From positions 149,626,826 through 149,690,825 of the forward strand of contig NC_051065.1 in the NCBI RefSeq assembly GCF_004664715.2: a stretch of 64,000 bases of DNA, read 5' to 3'. This document shows, one piece after another, positions 48,556-60,674 of this stretch. Within the stretch, counting starts at the first letter, position 1. Each line of letters begins with the position of its first letter. Both the position numbers and the translations under genes were made by a program. The DNA comes from Peromyscus leucopus (lineage: Eukaryota; Chordata; Mammalia; Rodentia; Cricetidae). The notes beneath the pieces are model-generated. The model was not told the origin of the DNA. It saw nothing but the letters and a program-made list of their open reading frames with translations, and ran no database searches.

Positions 48556-49027
48556 TGTGGTGGTATTGTGTTCCCCAAAATATTGGGCACCCTAATAAAC
48601 TTATCTGGGGTCAGAGACAAAACAGCCACTAGATACAAAGGCTAGAAAATGGTGGCACACACACGCCTTTAATCCTAGCATTCCAAAGGCAGAAATCCAT
48701 CTGTTCAAGGATACAGTCAAGCATGGTGACACACGCCTTTAATCCCAGGGAGTGGTAGTAGAAGGCAGAAAGGTATATAAGGAGTGAAGACCAGAAACTA
48801 GAAGCATTTGGCTGGTTAAGCTTTCAGGCTTCTAGCAACAGTTTAGCTGAGATTCATTCTGGATAAGGACTCAGAGGCATCCAGTCTGAGGAAACAAGAC
48901 CAGCTGAGAAATTAGCCAGGTGAGGTTAGCTGTGGCTTATTCTGCTTCTCTGACCTTCCAGCATTCACCCCAACAACTGGCTACAGGTTTGATCTTATTA
49001 ATAAGACTCTTTAAGATCCCTGCTACA
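48556..49027 (+). repeat. 5' LTR of the Tgfbr1-carrying element
   Basis: 472 bp bounded by TG and CA. It includes two B1-like fragments (CACGCCTTTAATCCTAGC at about 48661 and again near 48733) and a TATATAAGG box at about 48774. Confidence 0.85.
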
Positions 49028-49226
49028 TCTAGCTCCCAACATTCGTGGTATGAATTCATGAAAAAGCTACTTGCCTGTGGCCTTGTGGGCCCCAGCTCAG
49101 GCCTGAGCTACACTTGGCCGGTTGTGGTGGCACACGCTGGTTGGATTTGCTGAAGGAGGCAGAGGCAGGAGGATCCCGAGTTTGAGGCCGGCCTAGGAGG
49201 CTTGCTAAAGAGAAGCTTCGACCTAG

Positions 49227-49561
49227 CCACAAACGGTGGTGGGACCATGGAGGCAGTGACTGCTGCTCCGAGTTGCAGGCTGCTTCTCTTCGTGTTGGTG
49301 ACTGCAATGATGCTGCTACCTGGGACAAAGGGTTTACTGCTGTTTGTTCAGAGAAGAATTACCAGGACCATCGTGTTACAAGAAAACATTGGCAAAGGTC
49401 AGTTTGGAAACGTTTGGCAAGACAAATGGTGGGGAGAAATTGCTGTGAAGATTTTCTCTTCTAGGGAAGAACGTTCATGGTTCCGAGAGAAAGACATTTA
49501 TCTGACTGTGTTTGCTCCAAACCACAGAGGAGGCACCAAAAAAAAAAAAAAAAAAAAAAAA
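49227..49561 (+). pseudogene. Tgfbr1 retrocopy, internally deleted, inside an LTR element
   Basis: Similarity to TGF-beta receptor type I (ALK5) begins in the 5' UTR (CGGTGGTGGGACC), then the start Met at 49247 and signal-peptide text [18 protein letters not shown]...LLPGTKG. It then passes straight to the start of the kinase region: [28 protein letters not shown] (the glycine-rich ATP loop), [16 protein letters not shown]. The join is at G|GTTTACTG, exactly where exon 1 would splice to exon 4, and it keeps frame; exons 2-3 (ligand-binding, membrane and GS segments) are absent. After ...IYLTV it jumps to APNHRGGTK of the later kinase lobe and ends in a 23-base A-run. The catalytic loop is missing, so no active kinase is possible. 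A 128-codon open frame (49202-49588) spans it. The parent was recognised from memory; divergence suggests it is not recent. Confidence 0.88.
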
Positions 49562-49908
49562 TCTGTAGGGAACCATGACCACGCCTAACAGTGACTTTGA
49601 AATCTTCAAAAAGATGACAGGATCCCACAATGATTCCACATGGACTATGGTAAAGCCATTAAGCTGATTAACACCACAGAAAGATGTACTTTGGACTACA
49701 AACTGCTCAGGACAATTTTGAGATGGCTAGCTGAGATGATCCAGCCTGATAGACTACTCGAACAAGGACTTGAGACAAGCCCTGCATTTTCTCACTATGC
49801 AAGCCCTGCATTTTCTCACTATGCAGCGACTGGACAAATGATACAGGACTTGACAACTAACCCAAAAATTTTCTTTTCAGGATTCCTTAAAGATGTCTTT
49901 GCCCCGCC

Positions 49909-50090
49909 AGGCGGTGGTGGCACACGCCTTTAATCCCAGCACTCGGGAGGCAGAGCCAGGCAGATTTCTGTGAGTTCAAGGCCAGCCTGGGCTACCAAGT
50001 GAGTTCCAGGAAAGGTGCAAAGCTACACAGAGAAACCCTGTCTCGAAAAACCAAAAAAAAAAAAAAAAAAAAAAAGATGTCTTGCCCCTA
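49909..50090 (+). mobile_element. B1 SINE nested in the LTR element
   Basis: GCCAGGCGGTGGTGGCACAC ... GAAACCCTGTCTCG plus an A-tail. Flanked by AAGATGTCTTTGCCCC and AAGATGTCTTGCCCC, a near-perfect target duplication, so it inserted after the ERV. Confidence 0.96.
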
Positions 50091-50701
50091 GAAAGCAGGA
50101 AGTAATTTTAAGAAAGACGCCCACATGCCCAAGAAGTGGGGTGGGTAAATTTTAGTCATTTAATGAGTTTTAGATATTGTCATTGTTTACAATGGTTGGT
50201 TACAAATTGTTAATTGTTAATGGTCAAGAAAAAAAAGCTGAACAAGGAGATTAGATTCAGAGGTTTTGTTTTAAAAAAAAAAGAAGAAAAAGAAAACAGA
50301 GAATATAGATATGAAGTAGATTGAATCTACTCTGAGAAAAAAGATAAAGAAATAATAGGATAAATGGGTAGATCACTGAATCTACACTAAAAAGAAAAAG
50401 AGGAAGATGTAAAAATGACAAAAGGTAGATCACTGAATCTATTATGGAAAAAATACTTTTAAAAAGGAACTACTTGTTTTAAATAAGATAAGTAATGAAA
50501 ATTTTTTGTCTGAATTTGTCAAATGTTACTGGACTGGACATTGTTATATATCAATGGAGTTTTTTGTCTGAATCTGTCAAATGTTAATGGACTAGACATC
50601 ATTAATGTAATCTTGACAGTATATATTGTATATACTTATTGGATATGATTTTTCTTGTATTAGTTATAAGCTTTTTTTAATTTTAGACAAAAAAGGGAAA
50701 A

Positions 50702-50822
50702 TGTGGTGGTATTGTGAGGTTAGCTGTGGCTTGTTCTGCTTCTCTGACCTTCCAGCATTCACCTCAATAGCTGGCCACAAGTTTGATTTTATTAATAAGA
50801 CTCTTTAGAGATTCCTGCTACA
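50702..50822 (+). repeat. 3' LTR with large internal deletion
   Basis: TGTGGTGGTATTGTG is joined directly to AGGTTAGCTGTGGCTTGT. In the 5' LTR these lie about 350 bp apart. A GTG is shared at the two deletion edges. Confidence 0.87.
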
Positions 50823-51604
50823 TGTATGAATGACCACAGAAACAACATGGTCTATGTTAATATATGGCAGGTTGAATAAAACAAAAATTATCACTTGGCA
50901 TAAAATATGCAAGCCAAGATTTTAACTAGACAAAATATATAACTCAAACCGAGCATGGTAATCCCAGTCTTGATCAGAGGTAGCCAAGCTACATGAGAAA
51001 AACCAAAGAAAAAGAGAAAGAAGGAAAAGAAAACGTGAGTCAACACAAACTAGCACAGTACAGAAGACTTAACTAGTTTAGAAAAAGTGTGGAAGAATTA
51101 GCCAGTCACGGAAAAGTCTGCGCCCAGAATAGGACTCATGTAGGAAATAATGAAAAACATGTAACGTGACACAAAATCCTCAGTCATGAACAGAACCACC
51201 TTACTTAGCCACTTCTCACATTTATTGCTCCACAAACTTGAAATCAAACCCTAATTGGTGCTATAATAAATTCGTCCACAGAAGATGACACAGGAGTGAG
51301 TTCTGCATCACATTCCAGGGAACAAAGAGGGTAACGAGACAGCAGTAGGAAGCACGTGCTTTCCTTTAGGAAGGCCACCCTAGGCCCTACCTGGCAACAC
51401 AAGCCTGTTATCACAGCCCACAGAAGGCTGGCCAGAGTCACTAGCTTGAGGCCAACTGCACTGCACAGTAAGACTCTGCCTCCAACTCCACTCCTTGCCC
51501 CCCAAAATATAGCTTCCCAAGGCTAGAGATGAAGCTCAGTGGTAAAGTATTTACTAGCATAGCAAAGTCCTGGATTTGATCCCTACTACTGGGATCCACT
51601 GCCA

Positions 51605-51635
<31 letters not shown>

Positions 51636-51738
51636 GTTTGCTACCATTGCTTGTACTCATGTATACATAAATTATACTTAAGCTTACAAGAAAACCAATA
51701 TTAAGGATAACCACTGTCATGAAATAATCTGTATATAC

Positions 51739-52082
51739 TGTAAATATGATTACTCTCATGGGTTAATAAAAGAGTTGACTGGCCTATAGCTGGGCAGGAA
51801 GTGATTGGGTGGGAGAGCCAGACTAGGAGGATGCTGGGAAAAAGGGCAGAGTCTCAAGGGTCGTGAACTAGACAAAGAGGAAGCAGGACACGTAAAAAAA
51901 TGAGGTAACAAGCCATAAGACACATGGCAGAACTTAGATAAGAAACATGGGTTAATTTAAGTTGTAGGAGCTAGTTAATAACAAGCCTAAGCCATCAGCA
52001 GAGCCTTTATAATTAATATTAAGTCTCTGTGTGGTTATTTGGGAGCCAGCTGGTAGGACAGAGGGGACAGGCAGTCCCGACA
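51739..52082 (+). mobile_element. solo LTR, class II ERV-like
   Basis: From TGTAAATATGATTACTCTCA to GGCAGTCCCGACA. The middle (ACATGGGTTAATTTAAGTTG, AGCTAGTTAATAACAAGCCT, CTCTGTGTGGTTATTTGG) resembles the mys LTR block GGGTTAATTTAAGATAAAAG...GAGTGATTATTTTATAAG, so the families are probably related. No target duplication seen. Confidence 0.65.
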
Positions 52083-52488
52083 AAAAACTCACCTACAAAC
52101 CACCAAAAATTTTTAAATTTTATTATTAGGGTGTGTTTATCTGTATGTGCACATGTTATGTGTACACTAGTATGTATGCCACAGCACACATGTGGAGGCC
52201 AGAGGTGCTGGATTATCCCTTAGGGTAGAGTACAAGTGGTTGTGAGTCACCTCCCATGGGTACTAGGAACTCAGGTTCTCTGCAAGAGCAGCACGTGCTC
52301 TTTTCCACTCAGCCATCTTTCTAGTCCTGCTTTGTTTTTCAGTCTCAAACAGACCAGCCTGGCCAAGCCTGGTCTTAACTCCTGATCTTCAGACCTCAAC
52401 TTCTTTTTTTAATTTACTTATTTTTATGTGCATGGATGTTTTGACTGTACATATATTTTATATATATACATACATATATAATATTTTG

Positions 52489-52490
<2 letters not shown>

Positions 52491-52528
<38 letters not shown>
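52491..52528 (+). repeat. (TG)n microsatellite within a B2-family SINE
   Basis: TG run of about 18 repeats in the A/T-rich tail of a reversed B2 (52395-52682). Confidence 0.93.
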
Positions 52529-53849
52529 TGTGTACATGTATGCCTGTGACCGAGGAGGACAGAGAAGATGGCAGATCCCCTGAGACTGGAGTTGGAGACA
52601 ATTGTAAGCTGCCATGTGGGTACCTGGGTCCCCTATAAAAGCAGTCAGTGCTCTTAACCACTAAGCCATCTCTCCAGCCCCAGGCCTCGTCTTCTTCAGT
52701 GTTGAGATTAATGATGCCTACCAACACACTAGCCTTCGTGCTTAGTCTTTAGATTGAGTTTTATATTTTTTTTATTTATGTGTATGTGTGTGTGTGAATA
52801 TATTCTATGTGTGGCAGGGACCAAGGAAGACAGAAAACTAGATCCTGTCTTAGGCTTTCTATTGCTATGACAAAACACTATGACCAAAAGCAACTTGAGG
52901 AGAAAGGGTTCATTTGGCTACAGGTTACTTGCTTTTTGTTTGTTTGTTTTGTTTGTTTGTTTTTTCGAGACAGGGTTTCTCCGTGTAGTTTTGGTGCCTG
53001 TCCTAGATCTTGCTCTGTAGATCAGGCTGGCCTTGAACTCACAGGGTCTTACAGCCAACTCTCCGGCTGGCTTATAGGTTACAATCAATGTACTTTGCAT
53101 GTTACAGGCAGTTAGATTACACTACCAACTACAAAGAGCTTTCCTTAGTTCCTGCAATCTGATACCATTATGTGTGTCCTGGCCAGTACTATCTTGACTT
53201 TCAGTAATCCATGTTTTCTCTTTTTTCCTACCCACTCAAATATACATGCAGGCAAAAGACCAACACACATAATGTTTTAAAATTTTTATTTAAAAACAAA
53301 AAAAGGGGGGGACTGGGGGCCTGGAGAGACGGCTCAGCAGTTAAGAGCACTGACTGCTCTTCCAGAGGACCAGGGTTCAATTCCCAGCACCCATATGTCA
53401 GCTCACAACTGTCTGTAACTCCAGTTCCAAGGGATCTGACACCTTCACACCAATGCATGTTAAATAAATTATTAAAAAAAAAAAAAAAAAAAAGGATGGG
53501 TGGTGGTGATACATACCTTTAATATCAGCATTTGGTAGGCAGAGGCAGGCAGATCACCGAGTTCGAGGCCAGCTGGGTCTTCAGAGCAAGTTCCAGAACA
53601 GCCAGGGCTACACAGAGAAACCCTGAGGGGCAGGGGACAAGAACTACAGAATGGCCAGGCCTTGAGGCACACACCTTTAATCCTAGTACTTGGGAAGCGG
53701 AGGCAGACAGATCTCAGAGTTAGAGGCCAGTATGGCCTACATAATAGTTCTAAGACAGCCAGGACAACAGAGAGAGATCCTGTCTCAAAACAAACAAAAA
53801 AGACTTTAAAAATTATTCATGTTTCAAGCCTGGGTAGCAAGTATTTTGG

Positions 53850-53945
53850 TTTTGGTTTTTTTGGTTTTTGTGGTTTTTTTGGGTTTTGGGTTTGGGTTTT
53901 TGTTTGTTTGTTTGTTTGTTTTTGTCTTTGGTTTGTTTGCTTTTA
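53850..53945 (+). repeat. G/T-rich low-complexity tract
   Basis: Irregular TTTGG and TTTG units. It yields a false F/G/W-rich frame. Confidence 0.85.
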
Positions 53946-56900
53946 CTGCAAAAATAGAGGCTAATGGTATATACTTGTGATTCTAGCTACTTAAGGGACA
54001 AACTGGGCTACAATTCTGTCTTCAAATAAAGAAAGGAAGGAAGAAAGAAGGAAGGAAAGGAGGGGGTAAATTTTTTTAAATAATTTAATGCATTTTATTT
54101 TAAGTGCATCAGTGTTTTGTCCGGAAACATGTCTGTGTAAAGGTGTCGAATCCCCTGTAACTGGAGTTACAGACAGCTGAGCTGCCATGTGGCTGCTGGG
54201 AATTGAACCTGGATCTGAAAGAGCAGCCAGTGCTCTTAACCGCTGAGCCATCTCTCCAGCCCCCAGGAGGAGTTAAATTTTAAAAACAAAAAATTGGGGC
54301 ATGTTTACAAAACCAGCTATGAAGGTGGGAATAGCAAGAATCTAGAAAAAGAAGTTAACAGAAGAGCTTCACAAAATGATGAGGCCCTGGCCAACACTCC
54401 TGACTTCTGTCTTATCAGACAAGTGGGGGGGGGGGTGCAGCTGTCATTTTAGTATTTGTTTGTTCCTAACATCATGGGTTCAGTCTCAGTACTACCAAAA
54501 GGAAAGGAAAGGAAGAACAAACAAATGAACAGGAAATTCAGGGCCCAAAGTAAAACTAAACTGGAACACAGCCACACTCATGCACGCGCAGCCCAGGACT
54601 GTCTGGGCCAGCAGAGCTGACAGCTGCAAGCCAGACTTCCTGTGTCTTCTGGCTTCCCACAGCTGCCCATCACAGACTGCAGAGACTGCTGTGGCAACAC
54701 AGCATTCAGCTACATGCCAGCTAAGAGACCACAACCTGCCCTTTATTTCACCTGTAAATGCCAATGTGTCAGATGGGAAAGAGGAAGAAAAGGAGTTTGA
54801 ATATTCTGGCTTTAAGGCACAATGGTATAGATTATTTTGTTACCAGAAGGCAAAGTATAGTCTTTACAATCCTGAAATAATAGAAAAATCAAAAGTATCA
54901 CCAAACTATAAAAACTCATCAAAATACTCTCAATTTACACAGAATCATTGATAAGAAAAATTAGAATATTTACAATAGCTAATTCAATACCAGCATCATT
55001 TCTTCAAAAAGAAAAATATAAAGGAACCCTGTCTCGGGGAGAAAAAAAAAAAAAAAAAACAGGAAAGAAAAACAACTTCAAAGTGGTTCAGTCAGGAGCC
55101 AAGCAAGAAGAATGATTTATGATGTTAATTAAATCATGCTGCATTTAATCAGACCACAATAGAATTAAATTAGGACTCAGTAATTAAAAAGACTAATGAA
55201 AATAAAATCCCTGAGTACTTGGAGATTAGTTAGCACACCTCTAAGTGACACAGAAGAGAGAAATCTGAAGGAAAAAAAAAAAGCACTATTTTGATCCAAG
55301 TAAAAACGAGAACACAGGCCATATGTGGTGATGAATGCATGCAATCCTAGGAGGTGGAAGGCAAAGGCAGAAGGAAGCAAATCTCTTCCTCTGAGAATCA
55401 CCTGATAGACAGCCCTGGCACTTCCGACCACCTGTGTGTCATTCAGTAGGTGAGACCTATAAACCCCAATGCACCGGCCGGCCGGCAGTCTACCCACAAC
55501 TGCAGCCCTCCAGTAGGACTCAGGAAGTCTTAAAGTACCGAGAGAGAGTCGGGAAGTGAGAACCTGGGCCTTTCATCCCAGCATTCCAGAGACAGAGCCA
55601 GGTGGATCTTTGTGAGATGGAGGCCAGCCTGGTCTACACAGTCCCACACCAGCCAGGGCTACATGGAGAAACCTTGTCTCAAAAACAAGGAGAGACCGAG
55701 AAAGAAAAGGGGTGTCGACAAGGGCAAGACAAGACAGGTTTTAGGTTACTTTAGATATTTTTCCTTGTTAAGTAGGTTTTATTGCTTACTCTGTGTGTGC
55801 ACGTGTGTAGGTGTGCACATGCACACCTCAGCTCACACGCAGAAGGGAACTTTTCTCAGAGGTCAGTCCTCAGGTCACCAGACTTGCAGAACTAGCATCT
55901 TCACGCTCTGAGCCATCCTGCTAGCCCCAAAATAACCTTAACAGCAAATCCACTCTGTCCATGACAACAACCTGAGTCTCACCCTCAGTACTCGTGGAAG
56001 CAGGAGAGAATGAATTCCTACAAGCTGTCCTCTGTCTTTCTCTCACACAGACACACATACACACCATAAATAAATGTAATAAATTTTAAATAAAATGGAT
56101 ACATACAACATTATACTAATACAAGAATTATACTGAAAATAAGAGTTTATCAGACATCTGAACTTTTATATAAATTTAATATTCAACAGTCAATTAAAAT
56201 TTTTTTTAAATTTAGTGTGCATGTATGTAGACACAACATGTCACATGCCTGGAGTGTAAAGGACACTTAGACACTGGTTCTCCTTCTACCTGTGGGTTCC
56301 AAGGATGAACTTGGATCATCAGGCTTTCTGGCAAGCACCTTTCACCTACTGAGCCATTTCTCAAGTGTCTTGTTGACAGGGTCTCATGTAACTCAGACTG
56401 GCCTTGAATTCTCTACATGCAGACAAAACTGGACTTGGATTCCTGGTCCTCCTGCCCCCACCTCCCAAGTGCTGGGATTATAGATATATGCCACTAGGTT
56501 AGGACCGGTCTGTTCTACACAAGACCTTTACAAACAAACAAACAAAAACAGGACCAGGTATTTGGTTGCAAACACACTGAATTCCAGATCTCAAGAGACA
56601 GAGGCAAGTGTATAGTCTGTAAGTTCAAGACCAGCATGGTCTACATACTGAGTTCCAGTTCTTCCAAGGATACACAGTGAGACCCGTTACAAAAAAAAGG
56701 TGGGAGGAGAGAATTAAATGCCAAAAATATTGTCCCCTGACCTCCACAAGTGTTTACACACTTGCACACACCCACACATGTTAATAGCACCTGTTGCTCT
56801 TATAGAGGATCTAGGTTCCATTTCCAGTACCCATATAGTAGCTCACAACCATCCGTAACTCTAGCTCCAGGAGATCCATTGCCCTCTTCTGACATCCACA

Positions 56901-57169
56901 TGCACCAAGCATGCACATGGTACACACACATAACACATATGCATTCAAATAAAACACTCATACACATAAATCTTTAAAAGAAAAGGGGGGTGGGAGGGGA
57001 CTAAAGAAGCCAGACCAAATGTGATGGCACATGCTTACATTCCCAGCACTTGGGAGACAGAGGCAGAAGGGCTGATCTGAATGAAAGAGTAGCCTGGTCT
57101 ACATAACAAGTTTCAGAACAGGCCAGACCCTGTCTCAAACAGTCTGATGAAATGACTACGTATGTAAAG

Positions 57170-57475
57170 ATGCTTACTGGATGGTCTGAAAGAAAATGGC
57201 CCTCATAGGGAATGTTATTATTAGGAGGTGTGGCCTTGCTGAAAGTGTGTTACTGTGAGGGTGAGCTTTGAGGTCTTGTATGCTCAAGCTATGCCCAGTG
57301 TGACACAGAGTACCTTCTGCTGCCTGTGAATCATGATGTAGGACTCTCAGCTCCTTCTCCAGCACCATGTCTGCCTGCACACTGCCATGTCCCGCCATGA
57401 TGATAATGGACAAAACTCTGAAACTGTAAGCCATGCCCAATTAAATGCTTTCTTTTATAAGAGTTGCTATGGTAG
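57170..57475 (-). repeat. rodent interspersed repeat, reversed copy
   Basis: Reads TTATTAGGAGGTGTGGCCTT, GTGAGGGTGAGCTTTGAGGT, CAGCACCATGTCTGCCTGCA, ACTCTGAAACTGTAAGCCAT. Same family as 31096-31530. Its end is overrun by a B1 at 57476. Confidence 0.7.
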
Positions 57476-57936
57476 CCTTTAATCCCAGCACTCAGGAAGC
57501 AGAGACAGGTGGATCTCTGTGAGTTCAAGGCCAGTCTGGTCTACAGATCAAGTTCCAGGACAGGATCTAAAGCTACCAAGAAACCCTGTCTTGCTGGGCA
57601 GTGGTGGGCGCCCGCCTTTAATCCTAGCACTCGGGAAGCAGAGGTAAGAGGATCTCTATGAGTTCGAGGCACCTTCACACCAACACACATAAAATAAATT
57701 TAAATAAATTATTTTTTTAAAAAGTTTTAAAAATGAAACAAATCACAATCAAAACATTACAAAACAAACACCATTAAAAGAAGCTGCAACTAGGAAGGGG
57801 ACAGGAGTGGGGTGGGGGGGTCATTCTCTGTATTAATACTGCTTGTCTAACCCATACAAATTCTTAGATGCAAATACTTCCATGGATCAAGTCCTTATCA
57901 TGAGCCAACATAACCACCGTAAACCAAAGACAGTAC

Positions 57937-58098
57937 CTTGGGGTGAGGGACCTTCTTGTTTCTCCTGAGAGAGAAGTCCCAAGTAGCTGAGAACGACATA
58001 CTTTGTTTCATAGTGAAATCCTAGAGGCACAGTAGTAGAGGACGCCATTGAACTGGCTGAAGAAGCTCCAAAGAGGTCTATTTAAGGATGTTGGGAAT
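57937..58098 (-). CDS. Bcl2l13: Bcl2l13 first coding exon (start codon at 58048)
   Basis: This exon begins at 58098 after acceptor TTTGTTTTTAG and has 50 nt of 5' UTR. ATG at 58048-58046 opens [37 protein letters not shown], donor GTACTG after ...CCCCAAG. The last base starts the Gly codon completed in the next exon (G|GA). Human as I recall it begins [30 protein letters not shown], so the start is secure. The segment [16 protein letters not shown] is the BH4-like region (about residues 11-28). The start context has G at +4 but T at -3. An upstream non-coding exon must exist, since the acceptor precedes the UTR; it is not in the window. Not represented by any start-to-stop frame because the exon is short. 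Confidence 0.96.
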
Positions 58099-59019
58099 CT
58101 AAAAACAAAAGGTTTCTTTCAGTTTAAAATGGATTACAAACCAATTAATTTCCCCATTGATTCCCAATTACTCACCTAACTCCCAAAGTAAATGGCTCAA
58201 CAGTTTTCTTTCCAAAAATCTTTAAAAAAGTAACTGTTTAATTTCTAGACAAACAGTAACTTAACTATTCAAATAAAAGGTAAATTTTCCTTTTCTCGTT
58301 TTTTTTTTCCTTTTCTATTGATTTGCTTTTGTACTGTCTTAGAGGTGGCCACACCTGCCATGGTGCACATGTGGAGGTCAGAGGACACTCTGTGGAGGGA
58401 GTCCGTTCTCTCCTTCCCCTACATGGTTCTGGAAATCAAGTTCAGGTCCCCAGGCCTGCACGGCAAGCACACTTACCACTGAGCCACCGCACTGGCTCTT
58501 CCTAATTATTCCCACACATGTGGCAAACACACAGGAGACATCCTGAACTCCATCCCTGAATATGTCTTCTCATTTCTTTTCATAACAAATCTCACAGCCT
58601 AGGCCTTTAACTCCAGCACTTGGGAGGCAGAGGCAGGTGGATCTCTGTGATTTCGAGGCCAGCCTGGGCTACAGGACAGCCAGAGCTGTTACAAAGAGAA
58701 ACCCTATCTTAAAAAAAGTAAATATCAATATACTAGCTAGACCCATGCTACATTCCTGGAGACGCTACCTACCAGCTCTCTTTTCTACCATACATACAGC
58801 TAGTCTGAGTAAGAGGGGCAGTTGTATGTGCAACTTGTTATTTATTTATTAGGGGGTTTTAAGACAATAGCTCATGTAGCCCAGGCTGGCCTAGAATTCC
58901 CTATGTAGTCAAGTACTGGGATTACAGGCAACTGTCCCCATGCCCAGCTAAAATTATTTTTTAGTTTTTGTGAGGTATGTGCAATTTGTGAGTCTCTTCT
59001 TTTTTGAGGGTGTGGGTTG

Positions 59020-59172
59020 TTGTTTTGTTTTTTCAAGAAAGGGTTTCTCTGTGTAGCCCTGGCTGTCCTGGAACTCACTCTGTAGCCCAGGCTGTCCTCA
59101 AACTCACAGAGATCCGCCTGCCTCTGCCTTCCCAGTGCTGGGATTAAAGACGTGCGCCACCACTGCCCGGCT
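59020..59172 (-). mobile_element. B1 SINE
   Basis: Reversed: TTTTTTCAAGAAAGGGTTTC, CAGGCTGTCCTCAAACTCAC, AGTGCTGGGATTAAAGACGT, GCGCCACCACTGCCCGGC. Confidence 0.93.
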
Positions 59173-60674
59173 CACTCACTCTACACTCAGCACTTTTCCA
59201 TCTAAAGAGCTCTAGTCAGTTTTACTGTTTGAAACTAGGGCCTGACTGGGACCTAATTTTATTTATAGAAATTCTACATCAGCTAAAAAAATGTTTACAT
59301 TTATTTTATGTATGAGTGCTTTTGCCTGCATGTATGTATGTATAACATATATGTGCCTGGTACCTCAGACGTGAGTGTTGGATCCCCTGAAATTGGAGTT
59401 ATGGATGGGTGTGAACTACCATGTGGGTGCTGGGAACTAAATCCAGGTCTTCTGCAAAAGCAACAAGTGCTCTTAACCACTGAACCAGCTTTCCAGCCCT
59501 CTACATCAAGTTTTAAAGATTTATTGTGTGTATGCAGCATGGCATGTAGATGGAGGCAGGACAACTTGAGAGCTGGTTCTCAATATGTGGGTTCCAAAAA
59601 TCAAACTCAGCTTATTAGGCTGGGCAGCATGCACCCCTACCAGCTGAACCATCTTAAGGGCCAATTTCCCATCAATTATACTACAGTATATGAGGATTGC
59701 TATACTAAAACTACAGTTTAGAAAAGTCTTTGAACTGTACAAACTCACATATAGACCTAGTAGTATAATTTCACCTTAAAAAAAAATCACATTCTTGAAA
59801 TCAGAGTACTGGAGCTTGAACCTAGGGCTCTGTCCATGTTAGACCAGTGCTTTATCACTGCAGCCTTTTCTTTTCCAGACAGGGTTTCTCTGTGTAGCTT
59901 TGGAGCCTGTCCTGGAACTCACTCTGTAGACCCGCCTGGCTCTGCCTCCTGAGTGCTGGGATTAAAGGCGTGCGCCACCACTGCCCGGCTCCCTTTCTTT
60001 TTTTAAAGATTTTTTTATTTATTCTTATTATTTTATGAGTGATTTGCCTACAGTATGTACATGCACCACAAGTTGTCTTTTGACCTCCACATGTGTCACA
60101 GGCACATACACCTGCTCCTCTACCACATATAAAAATACTACATTTAGGCCAGGCAGTAGTGGTGCACGCCTTTATCCCAGCACTCTAAAGGCAGAGCCAG
60201 GCAGGTCTCTGCGAGTTCGAGGCCAGCCTGGTCTACAGAATGAGTTCCAAAGCTACACAAAGAAACCCTGTCTCAAAACACAAAAGAAAAAAACTACATT
60301 GGGAGGGGGGGACTTTTTGAGAAGCAGTGGGGGTTGGGAGTGGTGCTGCAAGCCTATAATCTCAGCATGAAGGGGGCTGAGGCAGGAGGATCACAAAACA
60401 AAACCAGAGGAAAAAACCTGATAAGTTCCAGGGGAAACCTCTCTGTCTAGACTGCAACAGTTAAAACACAGAAAGAATACCAGGGAGCTGGAGAGATGGC
60501 TCAGTGGCTGAGAACACAGGCTGCTCTTCCAGAGGACCCAGGTTCAATTCCCAGCACCCACGTGGCAGCTCACAACTATGTGTAACTCCAGGATCCAACA
60601 CCCTCACACAAACTAACATGCGGGCAAAGTACATTTTTTTTATTATTATTATTATTTTTTAAAAAAGGAAAGGA

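Larger units (their letters stand above)
48550..50828 (+). mobile_element. LTR retroelement carrying Tgfbr1-derived sequence
   Basis: The element at 48556-50822 is flanked by a perfect 6-bp duplication TGTATG (48550-48555 and 50823-50828). The 5' LTR (48556-49027, 472 bp) runs TGTGGTGGTATTGTG ... CCCTGCTACA. A degenerate lysine-type primer site (AGCTCCCAACATTCGTGG) follows. The 3' LTR (50702-50822, 121 bp) keeps the same ends but lacks about 350 bp of the middle, and is preceded by a purine tract AAAAAAGGGAAAA. Inside are a B1-like fragment (49110-49200), a Tgfbr1-like segment (49227-49561), ERV-like sequence and a later B1. No complete gag, pol or env frame is seen, so it is non-autonomous. 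The 3' internal part resembles that of mys, so the two belong to related families. Confidence 0.88.
41439..57936 (-). other. Bcl2l13: Bcl2l13 intron (16.5 kb)
   Basis: No exon found. Main B1 copies: 42139-42265(+), 43250-43425(+), 43905-44067(+), 49909-50073(+), 52950-53050(-), 53492-53625(+), 53652-53795(+), 55540-55690(+), 56370-56500(-), 56545-56690(+), 57010-57140(+), 57476-57672(+, two). B2-family copies: 42622-42832(-), 45175-45378(+), 46245-46435(-), 52395-52682(-), 53317-53488(+), 54075-54262(-), 56740-56985(+). Also the ID at 43482, the fragmented L1, the ERV with Tgfbr1 sequence and a solo LTR. 44470-45170, 50830-51510 and 54265-55020 show little beyond unique AT-rich DNA. Confidence 0.8.
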
